The position numbers and the translations under genes were made by a program. Positions 1-7,502 of a stretch of DNA of 11,614 bases are shown here, in pieces (positions within the stretch are counted from its first letter, which is position 1; the number at the start of each line of letters is the position of its first letter). Below the pieces are notes generated by a model. That model did not search any database. It saw only the letters and a list, made by a program, of their open reading frames with translations, and was not told where the DNA came from. Origin of the DNA: Salibacter sp031581065 (GTDB lineage: Bacteria; Bacteroidota; Bacteroidia; Flavobacteriales_G; Salibacteraceae); contig NZ_JAVLBN010000057.1 of assembly GCF_031581065.1 (NCBI RefSeq), positions 1 to 11,614 on the forward strand, given 5' to 3'.

Positions 1-312
1 GTTTATGATGTGGTGATTGAAGGTTGTGCGATTGAGGTGATTATTCCGAATGTGTTTACGCCAAATGGTGACGGGCTGAATGACGGGTTTGAGATTAAAA
101 ACCTGGATGGGCCTGATTTTCATTTGCGGATTTACAACCGCTGGGGTACGTTGGTTTTTGATAACGAGAATTTCATGAAGTCGTGGGATGGGCAAATCAA
201 TGGTTCGCCCGCTTCTGATGGAGCGTATTACTACATACTGGAAGTGGATCCTACCATTCAAACGGTGGGGAACAAGCATACTTACAAAGGGTTTTTGGAG
301 GTGGTGAAGTAA
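1..312 (+). CDS. C-terminal end of a type IX secretion system substrate (gliding motility-associated C-terminal / CHU_C domain), 5' partial
   Basis: The frame is open from base 1 and ends at TAA 310-312, so about 103 residues of a longer protein are visible; the GTG codons at 10 and 13 lie inside the gene and need not be starts. The visible part is almost exactly one type B T9SS C-terminal sorting domain. It has the hallmark IPNVFTPNGDGLNDGF (residues 15-30), then RIYNRWGTLVF (about 41-51), a conserved Trp-Asp (WDG, about 62-64), DGAYYYILE and the closing YKGFLEVVK. In the family this domain routes a large multidomain protein through the outer membrane, where it is released or anchored at the cell surface. 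What the passenger does (adhesin, enzyme, PKD/Ig repeats) lies outside the window and cannot be inferred. The gene converges on rodA with only 2 bases between the two stop codons. The domain call is firm; the protein's role is unknown. Confidence 0.93.
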   Translation, partial: VYDVVIEGCAIEVIIPNVFTPNGDGLNDGFEIKNLDGPDFHLRIYNRWGTLVFDNENFMKSWDGQINGSPASDGAYYYILEVDPTIQTVGNKHTYKGFLEVVK

Positions 313-314
313 CT

Positions 315-1631
315 CTATCTCAGCACGTTCCTGCGTTCAGCATCGAGTTTAATAAGCGTAAATAGCAGAATTGTAAACGACCACAATGATGATCCACCGT
401 AACTAAAAAACGGAAGCGGAATTCCGATCACTGGTGCCAATCCAATTGTCATCCCCACATTTATAGCAAAATGAAAGAAGAATATGCACACGACAGAGTA
501 AGCGTAGACTCGCGCAAATGTTGACCGTTGTCTTTCAGCAATCCAAATTATGCGGATAAAAAGACCGAGGAATAGAACAATAATAATTGATGTTCCAACA
601 AATCCCCACTCTTCACCAACGGTACAAAAAATAAAATCTGTACTCTGTTCAGGCACAAAATTGAACTTCGTTTGAGTTCCTTCGAGGTACCCTTTCCCCC
701 AAAAACCACCTGAGCCAATCGCAATTTTCGATTGATGCTGATTGTACCCCGTACCACTAGGATCTGAAATAATTCCCAATAATTCGTAAATCCTATTTCG
801 GTGTCGGTCTTCAAAAATCTCGTTAAAGATGTAATTCACACTGGCCACATATCCAACAGCTACAACCGCCAGCAAAACTAAAGGCCGCCAAAGTGAAGAT
901 GCATTTTTGCGAAAAAGAAGCAGAACGAGTCCTACTAAAATGAAAATAGCTCCCATCAAAATGTATTCTCCACTAATGGTCAGATCCAATGTCTCAATGT
1001 TCCACATTTCTCGCTCAACGAACAGCGTCAAAATAAACAACACAGCAGCTGCAACTCCTACAACGAGCACCTTTCCTGAAAGTCCTTCACGATAAAGGAC
1101 AAAAATGAAACTCGCATAAACCAATGTAGAGCCGGCATCGGGTTGTAAGAGGATTAACGCTGCGGGAACAAGAAGAATAGCGGCACTCATAAACCTGGTT
1201 TTGAAGTGCTCCATTTTCACACTGATGGACGACAAATATTTAGCCAGCGCCAGAGCCGTACCATACTTCGCAAACTCAGCGGGCTGGATGCTAATTCCGC
1301 CAATCACAATCCACGATTGGGAACCCTTAATCTCGGTTCCGATCAATAAAACAGCGACCAGCAAAGCCACAAAAATCCCATAAAAGACATAAGCAAAAGT
1401 TTCGTAAAACCTTACATCCAGCAACATAACCACAATAGCTAAAGCCGCTGACGTCCCTATCCACATGAGCTGTTTCCCGTAGTTTTGAGAAAAATCGAAA
1501 ATCGTTCCGGCTTCATCAGTGTAATTTGCAGCATAAATATTGAGCCAGCCGAGGAGAACCATCACAGCATAAATGGAGATGAGTAACCAATCAATGTTTT
1601 CGGTTATATTTTTCGTTCTTCTCCCTCTCAT
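315..1631 (-). CDS. rodA: RodA, SEDS-family peptidoglycan glycosyltransferase of the elongasome
   Basis: RodA polymerises lipid II into glycan strands during side-wall growth, working with the transpeptidase PBP2 encoded just upstream. The 438-residue protein is a polytopic membrane protein with roughly 12 hydrophobic segments. Family landmarks are KGSQSWI...IQPAEFAK (about 102-122), QPDAGST (163-169), the SKIAIGSGG...GKG loop (301-314), PEQSTDFIF (327-335) and IGIPLPFFSYGGSS (402-415). D332 in STDFIF aligns with the essential Asp of E. coli RodA (D262, from memory of the family). The protein is longer than E. coli RodA (370 aa), mainly through about 65 extra residues at 205-270 that add two hydrophobic stretches. 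The ATG overlaps the mrdA stop by 4 bases (ATGA), which suggests translational coupling. It is the last gene of the cluster and ends in TAG. FtsW is a paralogue, but the mre/PBP2 context and the GTGYNQHQSKIAIGSGG loop favour RodA. Confidence 0.96.
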   Translation of the reverse strand: MRGRRTKNITENIDWLLISIYAVMVLLGWLNIYAANYTDEAGTIFDFSQNYGKQLMWIGTSAALAIVVMLLDVRFYETFAYVFYGIFVALLVAVLLIGTEIKGSQSWIVIGGISIQPAEFAKYGTALALAKYLSSISVKMEHFKTRFMSAAILLVPAALILLQPDAGSTLVYASFIFVLYREGLSGKVLVVGVAAAVLFILTLFVEREMWNIETLDLTISGEYILMGAIFILVGLVLLLFRKNASSLWRPLVLLAVVAVGYVASVNYIFNEIFEDRHRNRIYELLGIISDPSGTGYNQHQSKIAIGSGGFWGKGYLEGTQTKFNFVPEQSTDFIFCTVGEEWGFVGTSIIIVLFLGLFIRIIWIAERQRSTFARVYAYSVVCIFFFHFAINVGMTIGLAPVIGIPLPFFSYGGSSLWSFTILLFTLIKLDAERRNVLR

Positions 1632-3457
1632 TCTTTGTCCTCCTTGTCGAGATGAATAAAATCAGCTTCGAGGATTCGTTGCTCTTTGCGCTTATTCGTT
1701 TTTCCTGTGAGGTATTTTTCAATCATTAAACTAGCTATTGGTGCAGCCCACGTTCCGCCAAATCCAGACTCTTCAACGTAAACAGAAACAGCAATTTGCG
1801 GATTTTCTTTAGGAGCAAAAGCGATAAACACAGAATGATCTGGGGTTTTCTTGTTTTGAACAGTTCCCGTTTTACCACAAACCGTAATACTATCAATTCT
1901 GGCTCTGCGAGCTGTACCACCCGGCTCATTCACAACTGCATCAAGCGCATCAATAACAACATCAAAATGACCGCTATCAATAAGCGTATTATTTTTCTTC
2001 CTGTACTTTTCCAGCTTAGGTGAATCGCCAATTTCCTTTACTAAATGCGGTGTGTAGTAAAACCCTTTGTTCGCTATGACAGAAGCCAGATTTGCCATTT
2101 GAAGAGGGATTACTCCCAACTCACCTTCGCCAATACTATTTGAATAAATTGTAGAAAAGGCCCAACGATATTCTCCGTACCAACTGTCGTAAAACTCCTT
2201 ATCAGGGATAAAGCCTTTTTTGATTCCTTCAAGGTCTGTTTCAAGGCGAACTCCCAAACCCAGGCTCGTAACATATTTGCGCCAGTTTTCCAGTCCAATA
2301 GCACTGTCCTTGAAAATACTCTCTTCCTCACCCATCTGAATGAGTCGCTTGTAAACCTGCCAGAAATATGGATTACACGAGTGCTGAATTGCTTTTTGTA
2401 AATTGTCATAAGTATGTGAACCGTGACAATTGATAATTGATCTGTTGCAGTGGAAACGCGTTTCGGGTGTGATTACTTCATTTTCAAGCGCTACGACAGA
2501 TTGCACCAGTTTAAAAATTGACCCTGGCCTGTAAACTGCTTTTATAGCCCTGTTAAACAGCGGATCCAGCGAATCATTGCGAACCAGCTCAACATAATTT
2601 TTAGTTCTATCACGACCAACGAGTAAGTTTGGATCATAAGTTGGAGCCGATATCAAAGAGAGAATCTCACCTGTTTTAGGTTCAATCGCAACAATACTCC
2701 CTTTTTTATTCTGCATCAGTTTTTCACCGTAAACCTGCAAATCACGATCGAGAGTTGTGGTCAGATCCTTACCCGGCTCAGGGAGTGAGTCGAGCTCTCC
2801 ATTCATGTAGTTACCCTTTACCGAGTTATGCACATCAACCATCAAAACCTGTACACCTCGCTCTCCACGGAGCTCATTTTCATAGGTCTTTTCCAATCCA
2901 CTTACTCCAATGTAGTCGCCCTTTTGGTAGTAACTATCTTCATCAATCTGGTTTTGATTAACCTCTCCAATATACCCGAGAACGTGACCGGCAACTTTTT
3001 TAGGATATCGCCTCAATGTACGTTTTTGTCCAAAAAAACCGGGAAACTGATAAAGCCGTTCAGAGATTGCCGCCCATTCATCGGCCGGAATTTGTTTTTC
3101 AAATGCTGATGAGCGATAGTATGAATACGATTTCGCTCTTTCCATTTTTTTGACAAACTCCTCTTTTGTAATATCGATCAGGTTGCAAAAAAAGGTGGTG
3201 TCCATCGTTCGATTTACCTGCCTTGGGACGACCATTAAGTCGTAAGCAGCTTCATTAAAAGCCAGCAGTTCTCCCTTACGATCATAGATGATTCCACGAG
3301 ATGGATAGAGCGTAACATAGCGCAATGCCTGATTATCGGCAGATGTCTTGTAAGAATCATCTATCACCTGGATATAAAAAAGCCGCATCAAGAATATGAT
3401 GCCGATCACACCCATTACAATCGCGATGATTACGCTTCTGTTTTCAACTCGTTTCAA
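1628..3457 (-). CDS. mrdA: Penicillin-binding protein 2 (class B transpeptidase of the elongasome), TTG start
   Basis: This is the DD-transpeptidase that cross-links peptidoglycan made by RodA; it is anchored in the inner membrane with its catalytic domain in the periplasm. The 609 residues show an N-terminal membrane anchor (about 8-29), the class B pedestal with PSRGIIYDR (52-60), and a transpeptidase domain from about 250. The three active-site motifs are intact: SIFK (S313 nucleophile, K316), SCN (360-362) and KTG (529-531). GGTARRARI just before KTG is typical of PBP2. The start is TTG at 3457-3455. An in-frame TAA lies at 3478-3476, no ATG or GTG occurs between it and the TTG, and the next Met (residue 15) would cut the membrane anchor. 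The TTG overlaps the mreD TGA as TTGA; an AGAAAG tract about a dozen bases upstream is a weak possible ribosome site. The stop overlaps the rodA ATG. Confidence 0.96.
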   Translation of the reverse strand: MKRVENRSVIIAIVMGVIGIIFLMRLFYIQVIDDSYKTSADNQALRYVTLYPSRGIIYDRKGELLAFNEAAYDLMVVPRQVNRTMDTTFFCNLIDITKEEFVKKMERAKSYSYYRSSAFEKQIPADEWAAISERLYQFPGFFGQKRTLRRYPKKVAGHVLGYIGEVNQNQIDEDSYYQKGDYIGVSGLEKTYENELRGERGVQVLMVDVHNSVKGNYMNGELDSLPEPGKDLTTTLDRDLQVYGEKLMQNKKGSIVAIEPKTGEILSLISAPTYDPNLLVGRDRTKNYVELVRNDSLDPLFNRAIKAVYRPGSIFKLVQSVVALENEVITPETRFHCNRSIINCHGSHTYDNLQKAIQHSCNPYFWQVYKRLIQMGEEESIFKDSAIGLENWRKYVTSLGLGVRLETDLEGIKKGFIPDKEFYDSWYGEYRWAFSTIYSNSIGEGELGVIPLQMANLASVIANKGFYYTPHLVKEIGDSPKLEKYRKKNNTLIDSGHFDVVIDALDAVVNEPGGTARRARIDSITVCGKTGTVQNKKTPDHSVFIAFAPKENPQIAVSVYVEESGFGGTWAAPIASLMIEKYLTGKTNKRKEQRILEADFIHLDKEDKE

Positions 3458-3975
3458 ATTTGAGACTGCTTTCTGTTAACGGTGAACATTTGAAGAATGA
3501 CTACTAAAACTAACGTGACAAGCGAACTTAAGATCGCTTTGAGTCCGGTTCTGAAGAAGTTTTCAAACTCAAATGCTTCAACGAAAAAGAGAAATAAATG
3601 ATGCAGGAGGATCAAAATCCCGGCATAAGTTAAATACCACAAATAACCATGATCACGAATAGATGCAGTAGTTCCGTATTCGTAACCATCACGTGGCGCC
3701 ATGTACTGCAAAACAACTGGTCTCAAAAATGCGAGAAATATGGTTGCTGTCATATGCATACCCAGCGTTCTGGTGAATACGTCAATACTCAAACCTAACA
3801 CCACTCCAATCAATAATGTGAGCCAGCGTGGTGTTTCAATTGGTAAACTCAGGATCACCAAAACGTAAGCATAAGGGTTTATGAGTCCGCCAAGTTGAAT
3901 ATTGTTCAGAACCAGAACCTGCAACAACACGAGCAATACAAATCGGATGATATTTTGAGCAACTATCCTAAACAT
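3454..3975 (-). CDS. mreD: MreD, rod-shape-determining inner-membrane protein
   Basis: MreD is a small polytopic inner-membrane component of the elongasome that works with MreC. The 173-residue product has about six hydrophobic segments (roughly 9-25, 33-47, 51-68, 73-90, 113-132, 143-165) and a basic C-terminus. INPYAYVLVILSLP (32-45) and GLSIDVF (61-67) followed by GMHMTAT resemble MreD from Bacteroidota. The family diverges fast, so the call rests on these motifs, size, topology and above all the position between mreC and mrdA. The ATG at 3975-3973 lies inside the end of mreC (8-bp overlap), and the TGA stop overlaps the TTG start of mrdA. Both junctions imply coupled translation of mreC, mreD and mrdA. 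Confidence 0.9.
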   Translation of the reverse strand: MFRIVAQNIIRFVLLVLLQVLVLNNIQLGGLINPYAYVLVILSLPIETPRWLTLLIGVVLGLSIDVFTRTLGMHMTATIFLAFLRPVVLQYMAPRDGYEYGTTASIRDHGYLWYLTYAGILILLHHLFLFFVEAFEFENFFRTGLKAILSSLVTLVLVVILQMFTVNRKQSQI

Positions 3976-4804
3976 CAGGCTCAGTTGTATTTTGTATTAA
4001 AGTATCGATCTCTTGTTTTTTACTGTTTTTGACAACATGAACATGCTGTAATCGCCTGAAATCAGTCGCCAGGTTGACTTTGATTTCATAGAAACGATTC
4101 GACTGGTTGATTTCCCACGACTCTATTGTACCAACGAGCTGGTTTTTAGGAAATATTCCGCTGGCTCCTCTTGTCAAAAGCGTGTCTCCTTCAGCAATAT
4201 CAACGTGAGCAGGAATATCAACAAGTGTCGCATATTTGGGATCAGATCCGTCCCATTTTAGCAGTCCAAAAAATCCATTTTTCTCAATTACAGTACTTAC
4301 CTGCGAGCGACCGTGGAGTAAGCTCATCACACTGGCGTAATTTGGCGATACATCAACGACAACACCGGCCACTCCGTTTGGTGATATCACGCCCATTTCA
4401 CGTTTTACTCCGCTTGAACTACCTCTGTCAATTATGAGATAATTGTTTCGTTTGTTGACACTTCCATTGATAACCTCAGCGGGTAAATATTCAAACACCC
4501 TTACACGAGCGGTATCAAAAACAGGCTTGAAAAGTGACGAGGTGTCGAGGTATGAGGATCTGACCATTTCTCTTAAAGCAGCATTTTCCCTACTCAACTG
4601 TTCGTTTACATCTCGTAAATTGAGATAAGATGTTGCCTCGTTGACCTGGCCGTAAAATTCACCACTCACTTCATTTGTGATGCTAAATGCCCTAATGTTA
4701 TGGTAATTGTTGTAGGAAATAAGCAAAAAGAAACCCAGCACTTCAAGTAGCAAAAACAAAAATGCTACGTGAAAGCGAAAAATAAAGTTCAACAGATTTC
4801 GCAT
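3968..4804 (-). CDS. mreC: MreC, periplasmic scaffold of the elongasome
   Basis: MreC links cytoplasmic MreB to the periplasmic part of the wall-elongation machine and activates PBP2 in well-studied rods. The 278-residue protein has a short basic N-terminus, one membrane anchor (about 11-31), a probable coiled coil (about 57-82, with LRDVNEQLSRENAALREMV), and a C-terminal beta-barrel domain (about 100-260). The barrel carries family signatures: YLIIDRGSSSGVKREMGVI (122-140), PNGVAGVV (142-149) and a later GDTLLTRGASGIFPKNQLVG (206-225). The length is ordinary for the family. The ATG start leaves 23 bp after the mreB stop; no convincing Shine-Dalgarno sequence precedes it. The stop codon TAG lies inside the mreD start region (8-bp overlap). 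Confidence 0.95.
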   Translation of the reverse strand: MRNLLNFIFRFHVAFLFLLLEVLGFFLLISYNNYHNIRAFSITNEVSGEFYGQVNEATSYLNLRDVNEQLSRENAALREMVRSSYLDTSSLFKPVFDTARVRVFEYLPAEVINGSVNKRNNYLIIDRGSSSGVKREMGVISPNGVAGVVVDVSPNYASVMSLLHGRSQVSTVIEKNGFFGLLKWDGSDPKYATLVDIPAHVDIAEGDTLLTRGASGIFPKNQLVGTIESWEINQSNRFYEIKVNLATDFRRLQHVHVVKNSKKQEIDTLIQNTTEPDV

Positions 4805-4827
4805 GCGCGGATTTCAGTTTAAAATTT

Positions 4828-5850
4828 CTACTTGATGAGGAACTGGTAACGATCAGCATTTTTAAGTGCGATTCCTGTTCCTCTTGCCACAGCTCTCAAT
4901 GGATCATCTGCCACGTGAACCGGCAATTTTGTTTTCATGGAAATACGTTTATCGAGCCCGCGAAGCATTGATCCACCACCGGCTAAATAAATTCCTGTTT
5001 TGTAAATATCAGCTGAGAGCTCCGGTGGAGTCATCTCGAGAGCACTCAATATCGCTTCTTCGATCTTTGAAATTGATTTATCGAGAGCATGTGCAATTTC
5101 AACGTGTGAAACGGTAATCTCTTTCGGGATTCCCGTCATCAGGTCTCTACCGTGGACAGCATATTCTTCTGGCGGATTTTCGAGTTCGATCATCGCTGCG
5201 CCAACTTCAATTTTGATGATTTCAGCTGTGCGCTCACCGATTAGGATGTTGTGCTGCCTGCGCATGTAATCTTCGATATCGCTCGTGAATTCATCACCTG
5301 CAACCCGAATCGATTTATCACAAACAATTCCACCGAGTGCTATAACGGCAATTTCACTGGTACCTCCACCAATGTCGATAATCATGTTCCCCATCGGTTC
5401 TTCAACATCAATTCCAATACCGATTGCGGCAGCCATTGGTTCGTGAATGAGGTAGACTTCTTTTGCCCCGGCATGCTCTGCAGAGTCACGTACGGCTCGC
5501 TTCTCAACTTCAGTAATACCAGATGGAATACAAATCACCATCTTGAGTGATGGCTGAAAAAGTTTATTGCTTTGGTTGATCATTTTGATCATCCCGCGAA
5601 TCATGTGTTCAGCGGCATGGAAATCAGCAATAACACCATCTTTTAGGGGTCTAATTGTTTTGATATTCTCGTGGGTTTTGCCGTGCATCTTTTGTGCCTG
5701 CTTACCCACAGCTATCACTTTATTTGTTGCCCGGTCAACAGCTACAATAGACGGCTCATCAACAACAACTTTGTCGTTGTGAATGATAAGTGTATTGGCC
5801 GTTCCAAGGTCAATCGCTATTTCTTGTGTAAAAAAGTCAAAAATTCCCAT
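4828..5850 (-). CDS. mreB: MreB, actin-like rod-shape-determining protein
   Basis: MreB is the ATP-binding cytoskeletal filament that organises side-wall synthesis at the inner face of the membrane. All actin-fold landmarks are present in the 340 residues: phosphate-1 loop IAIDLGTANTLI (11-22), E137 in HEPMAAAIG, phosphate-2 loop IDIGGGTSE (158-166), adenosine loop LAGGGSMLRG (289-298), and the C-terminal DPLRAVARGTG (316-326). MGIFDFF at the N-terminus is a short hydrophobic stretch that could touch the membrane. Length is normal. The gene starts with ATG 17 bp after the purH stop, too little space for a strong independent promoter, so it is probably co-transcribed with purH. It is the first of five consecutive elongasome genes. 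Confidence 0.98.
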   Translation of the reverse strand: MGIFDFFTQEIAIDLGTANTLIIHNDKVVVDEPSIVAVDRATNKVIAVGKQAQKMHGKTHENIKTIRPLKDGVIADFHAAEHMIRGMIKMINQSNKLFQPSLKMVICIPSGITEVEKRAVRDSAEHAGAKEVYLIHEPMAAAIGIGIDVEEPMGNMIIDIGGGTSEIAVIALGGIVCDKSIRVAGDEFTSDIEDYMRRQHNILIGERTAEIIKIEVGAAMIELENPPEEYAVHGRDLMTGIPKEITVSHVEIAHALDKSISKIEEAILSALEMTPPELSADIYKTGIYLAGGGSMLRGLDKRISMKTKLPVHVADDPLRAVARGTGIALKNADRYQFLIK

Positions 5851-5867
5851 TTTCGTTTCGGGTTAAT

Positions 5868-7385
5868 TTAATGCTTAAAGTGGCGAACTCCTGTAGTTAC
5901 CATCGCCATGTTGTGCTGGTTGCAGTAATCAATGCTCTCGTTGTCTCTTATTGAACCACCGGGCTGAATCACTGCTTCAATGCCTTCCCCATCAGCAATT
6001 TCAACACAATCGGGGAAAGGGAAAAAGGCATCTGATGCCATTACACCTCCCTGGAGTTCAAATTTAAATGCTTTTGCTTTAGTAATTGCATGTCTCAATG
6101 CATCAACTCTTGATGTTTGACCGGTTCCGCTTCCCAAAAGTTGCTTATTCTTTGCCAAAACGATCGTGTTAGATTTCGTGTGCTTGCAGATTTTATTGGC
6201 AAACAACAGGTCTTCAACCTCATTATCAGTTACTTTTCTGTCGGTCACATTCTCTAAATCTCCGCTCTCTTCAATCTTTGAATCTTTATCCTGAACGAGG
6301 TATCCGTTTAGTGCGGTTCTGACCAATTTATCAGTTTTCAACTGCTCCTTTTGGACTAAAATAATGCGTTTTTTCTTTTTCTTGAGAACCTCAAGCGCTT
6401 CATCAGTGTAAGATGGCGCAATGACAACTTCAAAAAAGATTTGGTCGAGTTCCTGCGCTGTTTCACCATCTAACTCGCAATTGGTGATCATGATTCCGCC
6501 AAAAGCAGAAACCGGATCTCCGGCAAGCGCATCTTTGTAGGCATCAACGAGCTTTTCTCTGCTGGCAATTCCACAAGCGTTGTTGTGCTTCAAAATGGCA
6601 AATGTTGTTTCGTTAAACTCAGCCATCAGGTTCACTGCAGCATCTACATCGAGGAGGTTGTTGTAGCTCAATTCCTTTCCGTGAAGCTGATCAAACAACT
6701 CATCGAGCGCGCCAAAGAATTCTCCTTTTTGGTGTGGGTTTTCACCGTAACGGAGTGTTTTCTTTTCAGGAATACTGATTTTCAATTCACGGTCAGATCC
6801 GGCAAAGTAATCGTAAATAGCCGTATCGTAATGCGAGCTTATCGCAAATGCTTCACCGGCAAATTTCTTTCGTTCTTCAAGTGTTGTGGCTGCTCCGTTG
6901 CTAAATATATCAACAACCTCATCGTATTGTTTGCGCGATGAAACGATCATCACATCCCTGAAATTCTTGGCTGCGGCTCTGATCAAAGAAATACCGCCAA
7001 TATCAATTTTCTCGATAATATCCTGTTCGCTCGCTCCTGACGCTACTGTTTCTTCAAACGGATAGAGATCGACAATCACGAGATCAAACTCAGGGATTTC
7101 AAATTCTGACAATTGTTCTTTGTCTCCGCTCTCATGCCTGCGAGCCAGGATTCCACCAAAAACTTTTGGGTGAAGTGTTTTCACTCTTCCACCCAAAATA
7201 GATGGATAAGAAGTGAGTTCCTCAACTTTATTTACAGGTACTCCCTGATCTTCGATAAACTTTTGCGTTCCGCCTGTTGAGTAAATGTTGACGCCTTCAT
7301 CGTTGAGTTTTTTCACGATGGGCTCGAGGTTGTCTTTGTGAAATACTGAAATTAATGCGTTTTTAATCTTTTTAGATTCAGCCAT
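5868..7385 (-). CDS. purH: PurH, bifunctional AICAR transformylase / IMP cyclohydrolase
   Basis: PurH makes the last two steps of de novo IMP synthesis: formylation of AICAR with 10-formyl-THF, then ring closure to IMP. The 505-residue protein has the N-terminal MGS-like cyclohydrolase domain (about 1-150) with STGGT (36-40), GGRVKTLHPKVFGG (65-78), LYPFE (107-111) and IDIGGISLIRAAAKN (127-141). The transformylase domain follows, with LRYGENPHQ (211-219), the catalytic K266-H267 pair in LKHNNACGIA, SAFGGIM (293-299), TGQTSRVDALRHA (421-433), SDAFFPFPD (451-459) and QPGGSIRDNE (474-483). Family length and active-site residues are complete. A lysine-rich tract (335-340) comes from an A-rich stretch but the frame stays intact. 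ATG at 7385-7383 is the natural start. The gene is first in the minus-strand cluster, 17 bp ahead of mreB, with its probable promoter at about 7490. Confidence 0.98.
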   Translation of the reverse strand: MAESKKIKNALISVFHKDNLEPIVKKLNDEGVNIYSTGGTQKFIEDQGVPVNKVEELTSYPSILGGRVKTLHPKVFGGILARRHESGDKEQLSEFEIPEFDLVIVDLYPFEETVASGASEQDIIEKIDIGGISLIRAAAKNFRDVMIVSSRKQYDEVVDIFSNGAATTLEERKKFAGEAFAISSHYDTAIYDYFAGSDRELKISIPEKKTLRYGENPHQKGEFFGALDELFDQLHGKELSYNNLLDVDAAVNLMAEFNETTFAILKHNNACGIASREKLVDAYKDALAGDPVSAFGGIMITNCELDGETAQELDQIFFEVVIAPSYTDEALEVLKKKKKRIILVQKEQLKTDKLVRTALNGYLVQDKDSKIEESGDLENVTDRKVTDNEVEDLLFANKICKHTKSNTIVLAKNKQLLGSGTGQTSRVDALRHAITKAKAFKFELQGGVMASDAFFPFPDCVEIADGEGIEAVIQPGGSIRDNESIDYCNQHNMAMVTTGVRHFKH

Positions 7386-7434
7386 GAGAACAATTGTAAA
7401 ATCTGCGAGTTAAAATTAATCACTTAATCCGCTC

Positions 7435-7462
7435 TAGCAATTTTGTGTTACAAAAAGTGCTA
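7435..7462. repeat. Imperfect inverted repeat in the purH leader region
   Basis: The left arm is TAGCAATTTTGT (7435-7446), the loop is GTT (7447-7449) and the right arm is ACAAAAAGTGCTA (7450-7462). The core TTTTGT-GTT-ACAAAA is a perfect 6-bp dyad. The outer TAGCA/TGCTA pair is also perfect, and a one-against-two-base mismatch separates them. If purH is transcribed from the box near 7490, this dyad lies in its 5' leader, about 50-75 bases before the start codon. It could be an operator or a leader hairpin. No T-run follows on either strand, so a terminator is unlikely. The dyad is seen directly; its function is inference. Confidence 0.5.
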
Positions 7463-7489
7463 ACAATTTGATGAGCGGTGAACTTCGTG

Positions 7490-7497
7490 CAAAGGTA
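7490..7497 (-). promoter_or_regulatory. Candidate Bacteroidota -7 box for the purH-mre-mrdA-rodA cluster
   Basis: On the minus strand the bases read TACCTTTG, an exact match to the TAnnTTTG -7 element used by the Bacteroidota primary sigma factor. Two candidates for the upstream -33 TTG/TTTG element exist: TTTTG with its conserved 3' four bases at 7517-7514 (16-bp spacing) and TTG at 7522-7520 (22-bp spacing). Transcription would begin near 7483, giving a leader of about 97 nt before the purH ATG that contains the 7435-7462 inverted repeat. Box and position are seen; promoter activity is inferred. Confidence 0.5.
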
Positions 7498-7502
7498 CTT
7501 TT

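Noticed and set aside
10..312. A complete 100-residue protein starting at GTG 10
   Set aside because: The frame is open to base 1 and the region is a C-terminal sorting domain, which never stands alone; it is the end of a longer gene.
6360..6385. A-rich/T-rich run in purH as a possible programmed frameshift site
   Set aside because: It encodes mixed AAA/AAG lysines within an intact full-length frame, and all downstream transformylase motifs are in the same frame.
6585..6941. 118-codon open frame on the plus strand
   Set aside because: It lies opposite the purH transformylase domain and is explained as a chance antisense frame.
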